This document shows, one piece after another, positions 1 to 6,376 of a DNA stretch of 9,728 nucleotides. The first letter of the stretch is position 1, and each line of letters begins with the position of its first letter. Made by a program: the position numbers and the translations under genes. A model generated the notes under the pieces. It was given only the letters and a program-made list of their open reading frames with translations. It did no database searches and was not told the origin of the DNA. This stretch comes from DASWUZ01 sp036401395 (GTDB taxonomy: Bacteria; Acidobacteriota; Terriglobia; Terriglobales; Acidobacteriaceae), in contig DASWUZ010000365.1 in the NCBI GenBank assembly GCA_036401395.1, forward strand, positions 1 to 9,728, read 5' to 3'.

Positions 1-51
1 CGGGTGACGCAGGATATTGGGGATGTTGAGGGGTTTTTCACTTCGGCTTAG
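1..51 (+). CDS. C-terminal tail of an upstream gene (partial)
   Basis: The frame starting at base 1 is open for 16 codons and ends at TAG 49-51, reading RVTQDIGDVEGFFTSA. The peptide is too short to assign a family. Its acidic and aromatic composition resembles the end of a soluble protein. It is listed as partial because the frame is open to the window edge, but a chance open frame of this length cannot be excluded. Confidence 0.35.
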   Translation, partial: RVTQDIGDVEGFFTSA

Positions 52-191
52 TTGGCGGGTTTGTGGCCTGGCTTTGATGGGGCGGGTGAGTTGGCTGCCC
101 TTCTTTTATTAGGCAGGCGGCGGGCGATTGGGTTGGGGACAAGATCTGAGGCTGTGCGCGCCGCCGCTGGTAGCATGAGAGTAGTTCGACT

Positions 192-506
192 ATGTCTCGT
201 TATCTTTACATTACGGCTGGGGTGCTGCTGATACTGGCGGCGATTTCATTTGGGATGACGTTCGCGGTTGATGCCTATCAGCCGGGGCTGCCTGCGGGCG
301 GATCACTGTGGAAGACTACGAGCCTGTTCCTTGTGGTTGGGGCGCTGATTTCGTCATTTTTCGCGGTGTTGCGGGCTATGTTTGAGCAGGTTGCGCGGCG
401 GAATGAGGCGCGGCGCGGGGTCGGAACGGTGATCGAGTTTCCTGGCAAGGCTGGGCGTGGGCAGGAGAAGTATTCGCCTCGGGATGGGTCTGCTCGGGGA
501 AAGTAA
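192..506 (+). CDS. small two-helix inner-membrane protein, function unknown
   Basis: The 104-residue product has two hydrophobic segments, about residues 5-27 and 41-62, joined by a short Pro/Gly-rich loop. A basic cytoplasmic-looking tail follows (ARRNEARRGVG at about 68-78) and continues polar to the end. This suggests a small integral membrane protein with both termini on the same side, but no known domain is recognisable and I do not assign a function. The ATG at 192 has a modest Shine-Dalgarno candidate, GAGAG at 177-181, about 10 bases upstream. The gene stands alone: 140 bases follow the previous partial gene, and a repeat-rich 272-base gap precedes queD. The overlapping minus-strand frame over this region has no protein-like features and is ignored. 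Confidence 0.7.
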   Translation: MSRYLYITAGVLLILAAISFGMTFAVDAYQPGLPAGGSLWKTTSLFLVVGALISSFFAVLRAMFEQVARRNEARRGVGTVIEFPGKAGRGQEKYSPRDGSARGK

Positions 507-544
507 GTCGTAGACTTTGGCTTGTGTCGATGCTTTGTGTTAGT

Positions 545-655
545 CCCACTCATCGCTATGGTGCCGCGATGAATGGGGCACCCGGCACCCCGTGTTAGCG
601 CGGCTGGTATTTCTGACTGGAAATACCTATGCCTACAGGGCGAGACATGGGGCAC
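545..655. repeat. composite palindromic intergenic repeat (copy 1)
   Basis: Two hairpins lie side by side. The first pairs CCCACTCATCGC (545-556) with GCGATGAATGGG (566-577), 11 of 12 positions, around a 9-base loop. The second pairs GGTATTTC (606-613) perfectly with GAAATACC (620-627) around 6 bases. The core ATGGGGCAC occurs twice, at 573-581 and 647-655. GGTGCC at 560-565 can also pair with GGCACC at 584-589, so alternative folds exist. A near-identical first hairpin recurs at 7007-7042, and the ATGGGGCAC core recurs at 1235 and 6981, which is why this is called a dispersed repeat rather than a gene-specific site. Confidence 0.6.
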
Positions 656-717
656 ACGCAGTTTCGGGACCATGGCGCTGTTTCCGGGATTGTCGAGAGT
701 AACTCGGTTGATTGTTG

Positions 718-746
718 GCGTTAGTTTAGAAAACTAACGCTTTGTT
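718..746 (+). terminator. terminator-like or attenuator hairpin upstream of queD
   Basis: GCGTTAGTTT (718-727) and AAACTAACGC (731-740) are perfect complements around the 3-base loop AGA, followed by TTTGTT. This resembles an intrinsic terminator with a short, interrupted T-tract. It lies only 38 bases before the queD start and no convincing promoter fits after it. It could therefore stop read-through from the left, act as an attenuator in the queD leader, or be a protein-binding dyad. A stem this long and perfect is unlikely by chance in a window of this size. Confidence 0.45.
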
Positions 747-778
747 AGGACGGGGCACAGCTTGCTCTTAGGATTGGC

Positions 779-1156
779 ATGTACGAGGTAACGGTGGAGG
801 CGGGTTTTTCTTCGGGTCACTACCTCCGGAACTATAAGGGTAAGTGCGAGAATCCGCATGGTCACAACTATAAAGTGCGGGTAACTCTGCGCGGGGAAAC
901 GCTGGATAAGGCTGGCTTGTTGCTTGACTTCAAGGAATTGAAGCAGGTGATGCGCCCGGTAATTGATCGGCTTGATCATCAGATGATCAATGAGCTGGAG
1001 CCATTTACGGAGATCAATCCTTCGGCTGAGAATTTGGCGCGGTATTTCTTTGATGAGACTAATCGTCAGATGTCGGAGATGACTTCTGGTCGAGTCAGTG
1101 TCAAAGACTGTACGGTTTATGAGACTGATAGTACTAGCGCTACTTACTACGAATAA
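779..1156 (+). CDS. queD: 6-carboxy-5,6,7,8-tetrahydropterin synthase QueD
   Basis: QueD converts 7,8-dihydroneopterin triphosphate to 6-carboxytetrahydropterin in the cytosol, the first committed step towards 7-deazaguanines (queuosine). The 125-residue product has the usual length and motifs of the PTPS/QueD family. The zinc-binding histidines are His14 (FSSGHY) and the pair His27/His29 in NPHGHNY, with the catalytic Cys23 in GKCEN before them. The Asp66-His67 dyad lies in LDHQ and the pterin-anchoring glutamate is Glu115 in VYET. The ATG at 779 has TAGGA at 769-773 five bases upstream, and starting there places the zinc motif at the normal depth. queE follows on the same strand after 160 bases of repeats, so co-transcription is possible but not certain. 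A strong hairpin lies at 718-740. Residues seen in the sequence agree with known family biochemistry, so the call is secure. Confidence 0.95.
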   Translation: MYEVTVEAGFSSGHYLRNYKGKCENPHGHNYKVRVTLRGETLDKAGLLLDFKELKQVMRPVIDRLDHQMINELEPFTEINPSAENLARYFFDETNRQMSEMTSGRVSVKDCTVYETDSTSATYYE

Positions 1157-1185
1157 GCTGACCTAGCTAGGCCGTCCCGAGTTGG

Positions 1186-1248
1186 GGGTAGGTGCGGATG
1201 CTACGCATACCTACCCTTCCCAAGTGCGGGAAGGATGGGGCACCCGGC
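1186..1248. repeat. palindromic intergenic repeat between queD and queE
   Basis: GGGTAGGT (1186-1193) pairs with ACCTACCC (1209-1216), with an inner GCG/CGC extension after a two-base bulge. The adjacent CCTTCCC (1215-1221) pairs perfectly with GGGAAGG (1228-1234) around a 6-base loop. The two stems share bases 1215-1216, so they cannot both form fully. The core ATGGGGCACCCGGC follows at 1235-1248, matching the copy at 573-586 base for base. Neither stem has a T-tract, so a simple terminator role is not supported. The element probably belongs to the same dispersed family as the repeats at 545 and 6958. Confidence 0.55.
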
Positions 1249-1316
1249 GCGATGTATGAGACACCCGCATTCCGTCTGCATCAGCCATAATAGACGACGG
1301 GTCGTGTTTTACCGTA

Positions 1317-2012
1317 ATGAGCGGAGTTAGTTTGTATTTAATTGAGATATATAAGTCGGTGCAGGGAGAGTCCAGCTTTGCGGGGCGGCCTTGTATCTTT
1401 GTGCGGCTGGCCGGTTGTAACTTACGTTGTAGCTGGTGCGATTCGGAATATACGTTTGCTGGTGGATATAAGCGGTCCGCGGATGAGATAGTCGCGGAGG
1501 TCGAGAAGCTGGCGCCGGTGCGGCTGGTTGAGTTCACTGGCGGTGAACCTATGTTACAGGCCCGAGAGCTGGTGCCCTTGATGGAGCGGCTTGTGGCTGC
1601 CGGCTATGAGTTGATGATTGAGACTAGCGGAGAGCGGCTGCTGGCCGATGTGCCGAAGGAAGTGCATAAGATTGTAGATGTGAAGTGTCCGGCTTCGGGC
1701 GAGGCCGGGACTTTCCGGATGGAGAACCTCGATGCGCTAACCAAGCGGGACGAGGTCAAGTTTGTCATCAGTGACCGTGCGGATTATGAATTCGCTCGGG
1801 AGTTTATGGCTGAGCATCGGCTGACGGGGCGGGTTGGTTCGGTGTTGTTGTCGCCTGCCTTCAGTAAGTCGCCTTCGCGGGAGCGTAGTACAGTTAACTG
1901 CCTGCTCGATCCGAGGGAATTAGTGGAGTGGATGCTGGCGGACGGGTTGGATGCGCGGTTGAGTTTGCAGATTCATAAGTATGTCTGGGAGCCGTTTAAG
2001 AAGGGCGTTTAG
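1317..2012 (+). CDS. queE: 7-carboxy-7-deazaguanine synthase QueE (radical SAM)
   Basis: QueE rearranges 6-carboxytetrahydropterin, the product of QueD, to 7-carboxy-7-deazaguanine using a 4Fe-4S cluster, S-adenosylmethionine and Mg2+. The 231-residue length is normal. Visible motifs are the substrate-site SVQGES (14-19), the cluster motif Cys34-x3-Cys38-x2-Cys41 followed by Asp42, GGEP at 75-78 and ETSG at 102-105, both part of the SAM site, and a conserved-type C-terminal IHKYVW. The start is open to choice. ATG 1317 has no clear Shine-Dalgarno sequence, whereas the in-frame TTG at 1332 has GGAG at 1323-1326 five bases upstream and would give MYLIEIYKS, losing only five residues. The window contains no queC or queF, so later steps must be encoded elsewhere. 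A toxin-antitoxin-like pair begins 41 bases downstream. Confidence 0.95.
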   Translation: MSGVSLYLIEIYKSVQGESSFAGRPCIFVRLAGCNLRCSWCDSEYTFAGGYKRSADEIVAEVEKLAPVRLVEFTGGEPMLQARELVPLMERLVAAGYELMIETSGERLLADVPKEVHKIVDVKCPASGEAGTFRMENLDALTKRDEVKFVISDRADYEFAREFMAEHRLTGRVGSVLLSPAFSKSPSRERSTVNCLLDPRELVEWMLADGLDARLSLQIHKYVWEPFKKGV

Positions 2013-2053
2013 GGGCAGCAGAACGGGTCTAGAATATTTGGAGGGGTGGCGCT

Positions 2054-2266
2054 ATGGATTGGACCGGGTGCGAACTGGTGGAGGTGGTGCCGGGCAAGAT
2101 GAGTGGTGCGCCGGTGATCAAAGGCACCCGCGTGACTCCCGGGACCGTCGTTGTCAATCGGGAACTCGGCGAGGACGAGATTGCCTACCAGTTTAGACTG
2201 CCAGTCTACGCGGTCCACAGCATCCTGGAGTATTGGTTGGCTCACCAACCGGCTTTAGTTCGTTGA
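2054..2266 (+). CDS. DUF433-family protein, probable antitoxin
   Basis: The 70-residue product carries the DUF433 signature: a small residue cluster then PVIKGTRV (about 20-27), followed by a helix pair EDEIAYQF (about 40-47) and YAVHSILEYWL. In this family the N-terminal part usually reads xGxPVIKGTRI and the fold is a winged-helix or homeodomain-like DNA binder, which suits an antitoxin that represses its own operon. Translation starts at ATG 2054 behind a good GGAGG at 2040-2044. A TAGAAT hexamer at 2030-2035 could be a -10 box for the module, but no matching -35 is clear. Its stop TGA (2264-2266) overlaps the next start as TTGA, a typical coupling in toxin-antitoxin pairs. The role is inferred from family and pairing; no experimental link is visible. 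Confidence 0.8.
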   Translation: MDWTGCELVEVVPGKMSGAPVIKGTRVTPGTVVVNRELGEDEIAYQFRLPVYAVHSILEYWLAHQPALVR

Positions 2267-2598
2267 AGGTCTTGCTCGACCATAATTTGCCGATTGGGCT
2301 GGCCGCCCTTCTGAAGAAGCATGAGGTCTTGAGTGCAGACTCGCAAGGCTGGGCCGATTTGCAAAACGGCGATCTACTGAAAGCTGCCGAGGATGCAGGG
2401 TTCGAGGTGATGGTCACCGCCGACCAAAGTATCGCCTACCAGCAGAATCTAACCAGACGCAGACTAGCTCTGGTCGTCTTGAATACAAACCACTGGCCCA
2501 CGCTGCGACTCGACGCAGATCGAGTGGCCTCCGCCATTAACGCCGCAAGCGCAGGTAACTTCATCGTGGTGGAATTTGGGCCTCGACCGCTGTTCTAG
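2263..2598 (+). CDS. DUF5615 PIN-like protein, probable toxin RNase
   Basis: The gene encodes 111 residues from TTG 2263. It opens with the strand-acid motif VLLDHNLP (3-10; Asp6), as in DUF5615 proteins (commonly xFLLDENLP). A downstream helix (NGDLLKAAEDAGFE) leads into VMVTADQSIAYQQNL (49-63), with a second acidic residue, Asp54, and ends with a VVEFG strand. DUF5615 is a PIN-like fold and its members commonly pair with DUF433; a metal-dependent RNase role is inferred from the fold. The frame is also open from TTG 2233, but the LLD motif normally sits within a few residues of the N-terminus, and TTG 2263 overlaps the antitoxin stop exactly, so translational coupling favours it. No separate Shine-Dalgarno sequence is seen. 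Key acidic residues are present, so the gene looks intact. Confidence 0.78.
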   Translation: MKVLLDHNLPIGLAALLKKHEVLSADSQGWADLQNGDLLKAAEDAGFEVMVTADQSIAYQQNLTRRRLALVVLNTNHWPTLRLDADRVASAINAASAGNFIVVEFGPRPLF

Positions 2599-2648
2599 TG
2601 GGGAACCTAAATTTGTTCGCCAATCAGGTTAATCGATCATCCACACCG

Positions 2649-3374
2649 TTACTTAGGCTGGGCGGCTAGGTATTTATCGAAGGGGATGTCGAAGTAGAAC
2701 AGGTCTTCGCCGCTGGCTGCTTTTATTTTTCTGATGTAAAGCTTTGCGCCCCTGAGTGGTTCTCTCATGCCGGAGACGTCGTAGAAGAGGAAGCCCGCTC
2801 GGGTCGTGTGTGCCTCTACTATTAACGCCTGAAATTCAAAGTCGTGGAAGTCGTCTTCTATTTGCCTGTACTTCTTTCCCGATGCAGTGTGGATCGACGG
2901 GAGCGGGCTGGGCAGGGGGATGGTCTTGCCTCGGTTGTCGGCGCTGGCGGTGCGGCGTTCCACGTCTTCGGGCTCGGCGGCCGCGATCTTGGTGCCGTCG
3001 GCGGCAATGAAATGAATGCGCGCCTCTGCGAGCGAAATCGGCTTATCGCCATTGTTAGTAATGATGACGCGGACGGGCATGAAGTCGTAGTCGCCATAAT
3101 TGACGCGTAGTAGCTTGCACTTTTCCCTGGTGTCGTAGGGGTCGGCAGCGATGGCAACCTTTTCCTGGTCGTGAACTTCGTTGGCTGGGTAGTTGGTCGC
3201 GTCCGTTACGGGCGGTGGTGTGTGGTCGGCGGCGTAGGCGGGGAGGGTGGAGACGGCTCCGAAAAGAATGACGGACAGTAGAGCGGACAACGGGAGAGCA
3301 GGCAAAGGTTGACGCAAAACAGGGCAATTTAGCTTGAGGTTATAGGGGCGCATGATCGCTGGGGCGATTATCAT
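2649..3374 (-). CDS. secreted protein of unknown function
   Basis: The 241-residue product starts with a long export signal: a hydrophobic core about residues 26-47 ends in a signal-peptidase-I-like LPAYA|AD site near residue 48. The rest is soluble. It contains VAIAADPYDT (about 73-82), then a beta-rich stretch VRVIITNNGDKPISL (101-115) typical of an immunoglobulin-like strand pair carrying 'additional' surface features, EPEDVERR (134-141) and a C-terminal FYFDIPFDKYL. There is a single cysteine (Cys86) in the mature part. I associate this pattern with acidobacterial secreted hypothetical proteins but know no function. Met8 (base 3353) is an equally possible start, and neither Met has a clear Shine-Dalgarno sequence. 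The gene is convergent with the toxin gene (50-base gap) and divergent from waaA, with 76 bases between starts in which promoters for both should lie. Confidence 0.75.
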   Translation of the reverse strand: MIIAPAIMRPYNLKLNCPVLRQPLPALPLSALLSVILFGAVSTLPAYAADHTPPPVTDATNYPANEVHDQEKVAIAADPYDTREKCKLLRVNYGDYDFMPVRVIITNNGDKPISLAEARIHFIAADGTKIAAAEPEDVERRTASADNRGKTIPLPSPLPSIHTASGKKYRQIEDDFHDFEFQALIVEAHTTRAGFLFYDVSGMREPLRGAKLYIRKIKAASGEDLFYFDIPFDKYLAAQPK

Positions 3375-3450
3375 CTTCGGGTAAGACCGCAGTAAAGGGA
3401 ATTTGGAAGCAGATGGACAGGGACAAAGAGCCCGCCTGAGAGTTGTGGAA

Positions 3451-4950
3451 ATGATCTTCTCCGTGGTGTTGTTTCTGTATAGCGTGGCGCTGGTGATTGC
3501 GCTGGTGGTGGGCTTGCCCTACTGGCTGGTGCGGATGGCGACGGCGGCGAAGTATCGTGAAGGCCTGGCAGGGCGGTTGGGTAAAGTTCCTCCGCACTTG
3601 CTGAAGAAGCCAGCCCTGCCCCCGGGACGGCGATTTGCAGGCCGCGGAAATGGCTCTGGCGGCGCGATTCTGCTGGGTACGAAGCATGAATTTGAAACGA
3701 TCTGGGTGCATGCCGTATCGGTGGGTGAAGTTGCGGCGGTGACCGAGCTGGTGATGCAGCTGGCGATGCGGCGCTACCGGGTTGTGGTTTCGACTACCAC
3801 GCGGACCGGGCAACGGCTGGCGCGGGAGCGGTTTGGCGAGAAGAGCGTCTTTTATTTTCCGCTGGATCTGCGGCGGATCGTGCGCCGGTATTTGAAGGTG
3901 CTACAGCCTTGTTTGCTGGTGCTGGTGGAGACGGAGTTCTGGCCGAATGTGCTGGTGGAGTGCGAGCGAGCCGGGGTGCAGGTGGCGGTGGTAAATGCGC
4001 GTATCTCTGACCGGTCTTTTCCTCGATATAAGCGGCTGCGGCGATTGTGGAGGCCGATCCTCAGGAGGCTTTCGCTGGTACTTGCGCAGAGTGAGCTGGA
4101 TGCAGAGCGACTGCGGACGATTGGAGTTCCGGCGGAGCGGGTGCGGCTGGGCGGGAACATGAAGTTCGATCTTCGGCCCGGGGCGGAGGCGGATGTGACT
4201 ACCGCTCTGCGCGAACATTTAGGAGCGACGGCGCAGAATTCGTACGCTGAGCCGGGGACCCAGACGCGGCTGTTGGTGTGTGGCAGCACAGTCGCTGGCG
4301 AAGAGGAGATGCTGCTCAAGGCATGGGGTGTGCTTGTTCGCGGTGGCAGTATCAAGACAGGAGCGGGAATGTGCATGGTCCTCGCGCCGCGCCATCCGGA
4401 GCGGTTTCCTGCCGTGGCACGGTTGCTCCAAGAGAGTGGGTTGGATTGGGTGCGGCGGACGGAGTGGATGCGCGCGCCGGAGAAGCTGCGGCCGGGCACG
4501 GTTTTCCTGCTGAATTCGATCGGTGAGCTGGCGTCAGTGTATTCACTGGCGTCAGTGGCATTTGTGGGCGGAAGCCTGGTGTCGGCAGGCGGGCACAATC
4601 CCCTCGAACCGGCGCGGTTTGGAGTACCGGTGGTGATGGGGCCCCATTTCCATAACTTCAGAACGATTGTGCGGCGGATGATTGAGAAGGATGCGATTCG
4701 TATCGTCGGCGCGGAGGGGGAGGCGGCAGAACTGGCGGGGACGGGTGCAGCGAGCAGGTCTCCGCTGGTGACTACACTCTCGGCATTGATTGGCGACCCT
4801 GCTGAGGCGCGGTCGCTGGGCGCGCGCGGTCTGGGGGTATTTCAAAATGAGTCTGGCGCGACGGCGCTGGCAGTTGAGGCGCTGCTAGGGCTGCTGGTTA
4901 AAGAACGGCCTGGGTTGGAGCGAGTCGAGCGTAGTGGTGTTGTTGTATGA
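3451..4950 (+). CDS. waaA: 3-deoxy-D-manno-octulosonic acid (KDO) transferase WaaA
   Basis: WaaA transfers KDO from CMP-KDO to lipid IVA at the cytoplasmic face of the inner membrane. Counting from ATG 3451 (499 residues), residues 1-28 form the N-terminal membrane anchor. HAVSVGE (87-93) ends in Glu93, equivalent to the catalytic base of the GT30 family. ETEFWPN (160-166), GNMKFD (235-240), the nucleotide-site stretches LAPRHPERF (311-319) and NSIGELAS (355-362), and GGSLVSAGGHNPLEP (373-387) are all in place. The frame is open back to TTG 3403, but family members begin directly with the hydrophobic anchor, and GAG-rich sequence at 3438-3442 can serve as ribosome site for 3451. Residues about 50-80 form a Gly/Arg/Pro-rich insertion between anchor and first Rossmann domain. 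The stop overlaps the lpxK start (ATGA), so the pair is an operon. One or more KDO additions cannot be told from sequence. Confidence 0.95.
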   Translation: MIFSVVLFLYSVALVIALVVGLPYWLVRMATAAKYREGLAGRLGKVPPHLLKKPALPPGRRFAGRGNGSGGAILLGTKHEFETIWVHAVSVGEVAAVTELVMQLAMRRYRVVVSTTTRTGQRLARERFGEKSVFYFPLDLRRIVRRYLKVLQPCLLVLVETEFWPNVLVECERAGVQVAVVNARISDRSFPRYKRLRRLWRPILRRLSLVLAQSELDAERLRTIGVPAERVRLGGNMKFDLRPGAEADVTTALREHLGATAQNSYAEPGTQTRLLVCGSTVAGEEEMLLKAWGVLVRGGSIKTGAGMCMVLAPRHPERFPAVARLLQESGLDWVRRTEWMRAPEKLRPGTVFLLNSIGELASVYSLASVAFVGGSLVSAGGHNPLEPARFGVPVVMGPHFHNFRTIVRRMIEKDAIRIVGAEGEAAELAGTGAASRSPLVTTLSALIGDPAEARSLGARGLGVFQNESGATALAVEALLGLLVKERPGLERVERSGVVV

Positions 4951-6113
4951 GTTCGGATGCCGATGAAGATTTGCCATACGGGCAGGTTGAGCCGGCCTCA
5001 AGGCGCAAAGGGCCACCACCAGCTCTGGGTTTGCTGAGGCCTCTGTCCGATCTGTATGGCGCCCTGGCCGGACTCAAAAACATCGCGTATGACCGGGGCT
5101 GGACAAAGGGAAAGCGCCTGCGGTGGCCAGTAATCAGTGTTGGGAATCTGTCCGTAGGTGGTGCGGGCAAGACTCCGGTGGTGATTCGGCTGGCGGAGTT
5201 ATTGGCAGAGCGAGGCGTGCAGGTGTCCGTGCTTTCGCGAGGGTATGGGAGAGACTCTCAGGCAATCGAAGTTGTCGATGTCCGCGGAAGCGCAGACCGG
5301 TTCGGCGATGAGCCTCTGATGATTGCGCGTAGGTTGATAGCCGGGGGACAAGGAATTGCCCCAAGCATAGTGGTTGGGGCTGAGCGGTATGCCGCCGGTT
5401 TGGTTGCAGAGTCGCTGCCGGTACAGTTGGTCGAGGCGAATCCGCCCGAAGCTATTTCGCCGGAGCCCCTGTCACGGGAGGCGGGGGCTGTGGGCTCAGA
5501 GTGGCAGAGTTCCACGCGCTTATCTGCCCATATATTGGATGATGGCTTTCAGCATCGCCGTCTGGCGCGAGAGCTGGATGTGGTGGTGGTACACCGCAGC
5601 GATTTTGATGAGCGGCTGCTGCCGGTCGGGCGGTTGCGGGAGGGGTTAGGTTCGCTCCGTCGCGCCTCGGTGGTGGTGCTGCGTGAGGAAGATGCGGCGC
5701 TCGAGGCTGCGCTGCGGCGGTTGGGGGTAAGTGCGCCGGTGTGGTTTGTTCGGCGGTCAGTATATGTCCCCGATGCACCTGTGTGTGTGGTAGCTTTTTG
5801 CGGGATTGCACGGCCGGAGGAGTTCTTTGATTCAGTCCGCCAAACTGTGAAGAGGGTCGCGGCAGAGCGGGCGTTTCAAGACCACCATCGTTATTCAGCT
5901 GAGGATGTGGATGGGTTGCGGCGAGTGGCGGTGGAGCATCATGCCAGTAGCTTTGTTACTACGGAAAAAGACGCCGTGCGATTAAGTCCCGAGTTATTAG
6001 AGCGGCTCAGTGGCGGTTCGCCTGGGCTTCCGCTGGTTGTAGCGGAGTTAAGGGTCACATTTCTGGATGAGGAATTGGTAGTGAAGGACTTGATGAAGGT
6101 TGTTGGCGCGTGA
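4947..6113 (+). CDS. lpxK: tetraacyldisaccharide 4'-kinase LpxK
   Basis: LpxK phosphorylates the 4'-position of the tetraacyl disaccharide 1-phosphate to make lipid IVA, the acceptor used by WaaA encoded just upstream. The 388-residue product has the P-loop GNLSVGGAGKTP (66-77; Lys75, Thr76), LSRGYGR (96-102), GDEP (120-123), the Walker-B-like DDGFQH (198-203), LLPVGRLREGL, GIARPEEFF, DHHRYSAED and TTEKDAVRL, in the normal order for the family. ATG 4947 overlaps the waaA stop by four bases, supporting this start, although it leaves an N-terminal extension of roughly 25 residues before the usual LSDLYG region. An insertion of about 30 residues (about 163-194) just before DDGFQH also makes it longer than typical LpxK. 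Both are probably lineage-specific. The amphipathic N-terminal helix region suits peripheral inner-membrane binding. Confidence 0.95.
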   Translation: MSSDADEDLPYGQVEPASRRKGPPPALGLLRPLSDLYGALAGLKNIAYDRGWTKGKRLRWPVISVGNLSVGGAGKTPVVIRLAELLAERGVQVSVLSRGYGRDSQAIEVVDVRGSADRFGDEPLMIARRLIAGGQGIAPSIVVGAERYAAGLVAESLPVQLVEANPPEAISPEPLSREAGAVGSEWQSSTRLSAHILDDGFQHRRLARELDVVVVHRSDFDERLLPVGRLREGLGSLRRASVVVLREEDAALEAALRRLGVSAPVWFVRRSVYVPDAPVCVVAFCGIARPEEFFDSVRQTVKRVAAERAFQDHHRYSAEDVDGLRRVAVEHHASSFVTTEKDAVRLSPELLERLSGGSPGLPLVVAELRVTFLDEELVVKDLMKVVGA

Positions 6114-6376
6114 TGGCCCGCGGATTTACGAATACCGATGGCTGGGCGGTTACCAGGCTTTGGTTGTTAGGGGAAGTGTACGCCGGGCTGTGGGCTAGTT
6201 GTTGTTGAAGGAGCAGACGAGTCGCGCACAGTCGCATCGGCCGTCTTCAAAGGAAATCTACATCACGCGTTTGGTGAAGATGTCACCTTTTGATCATTGG
6301 CGGCAAAAGCTGGCTGTCACGAAAACATTACTTAGCAGCGAGTTGATCCAGTACCTTTCCTTTTAGCCCGCCTCCA

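Noticed and set aside
690..778. preQ1 riboswitch before queD (the string AAACTAA resembles the preQ1-I tail)
   Set aside because: The string is simply one arm of the perfect hairpin at 718-740. The upstream stem-loop and CACCC-type sequence of a preQ1-I aptamer are missing and no other preQ1 class fits by eye.
4527..4556. Direct repeat CTGGCGTCAGTG in waaA
   Set aside because: It encodes the repeated Leu-Ala-Ser-Val that is normal for this part of WaaA (ELAS...LASVAF), with similar codons; no sign of duplication beyond it.
3852..4598. 248-codon minus-strand frame inside waaA
   Set aside because: Antisense shadow of a high-GC gene; Ser/Arg/Thr-rich translation with no family features, while waaA motifs are complete.
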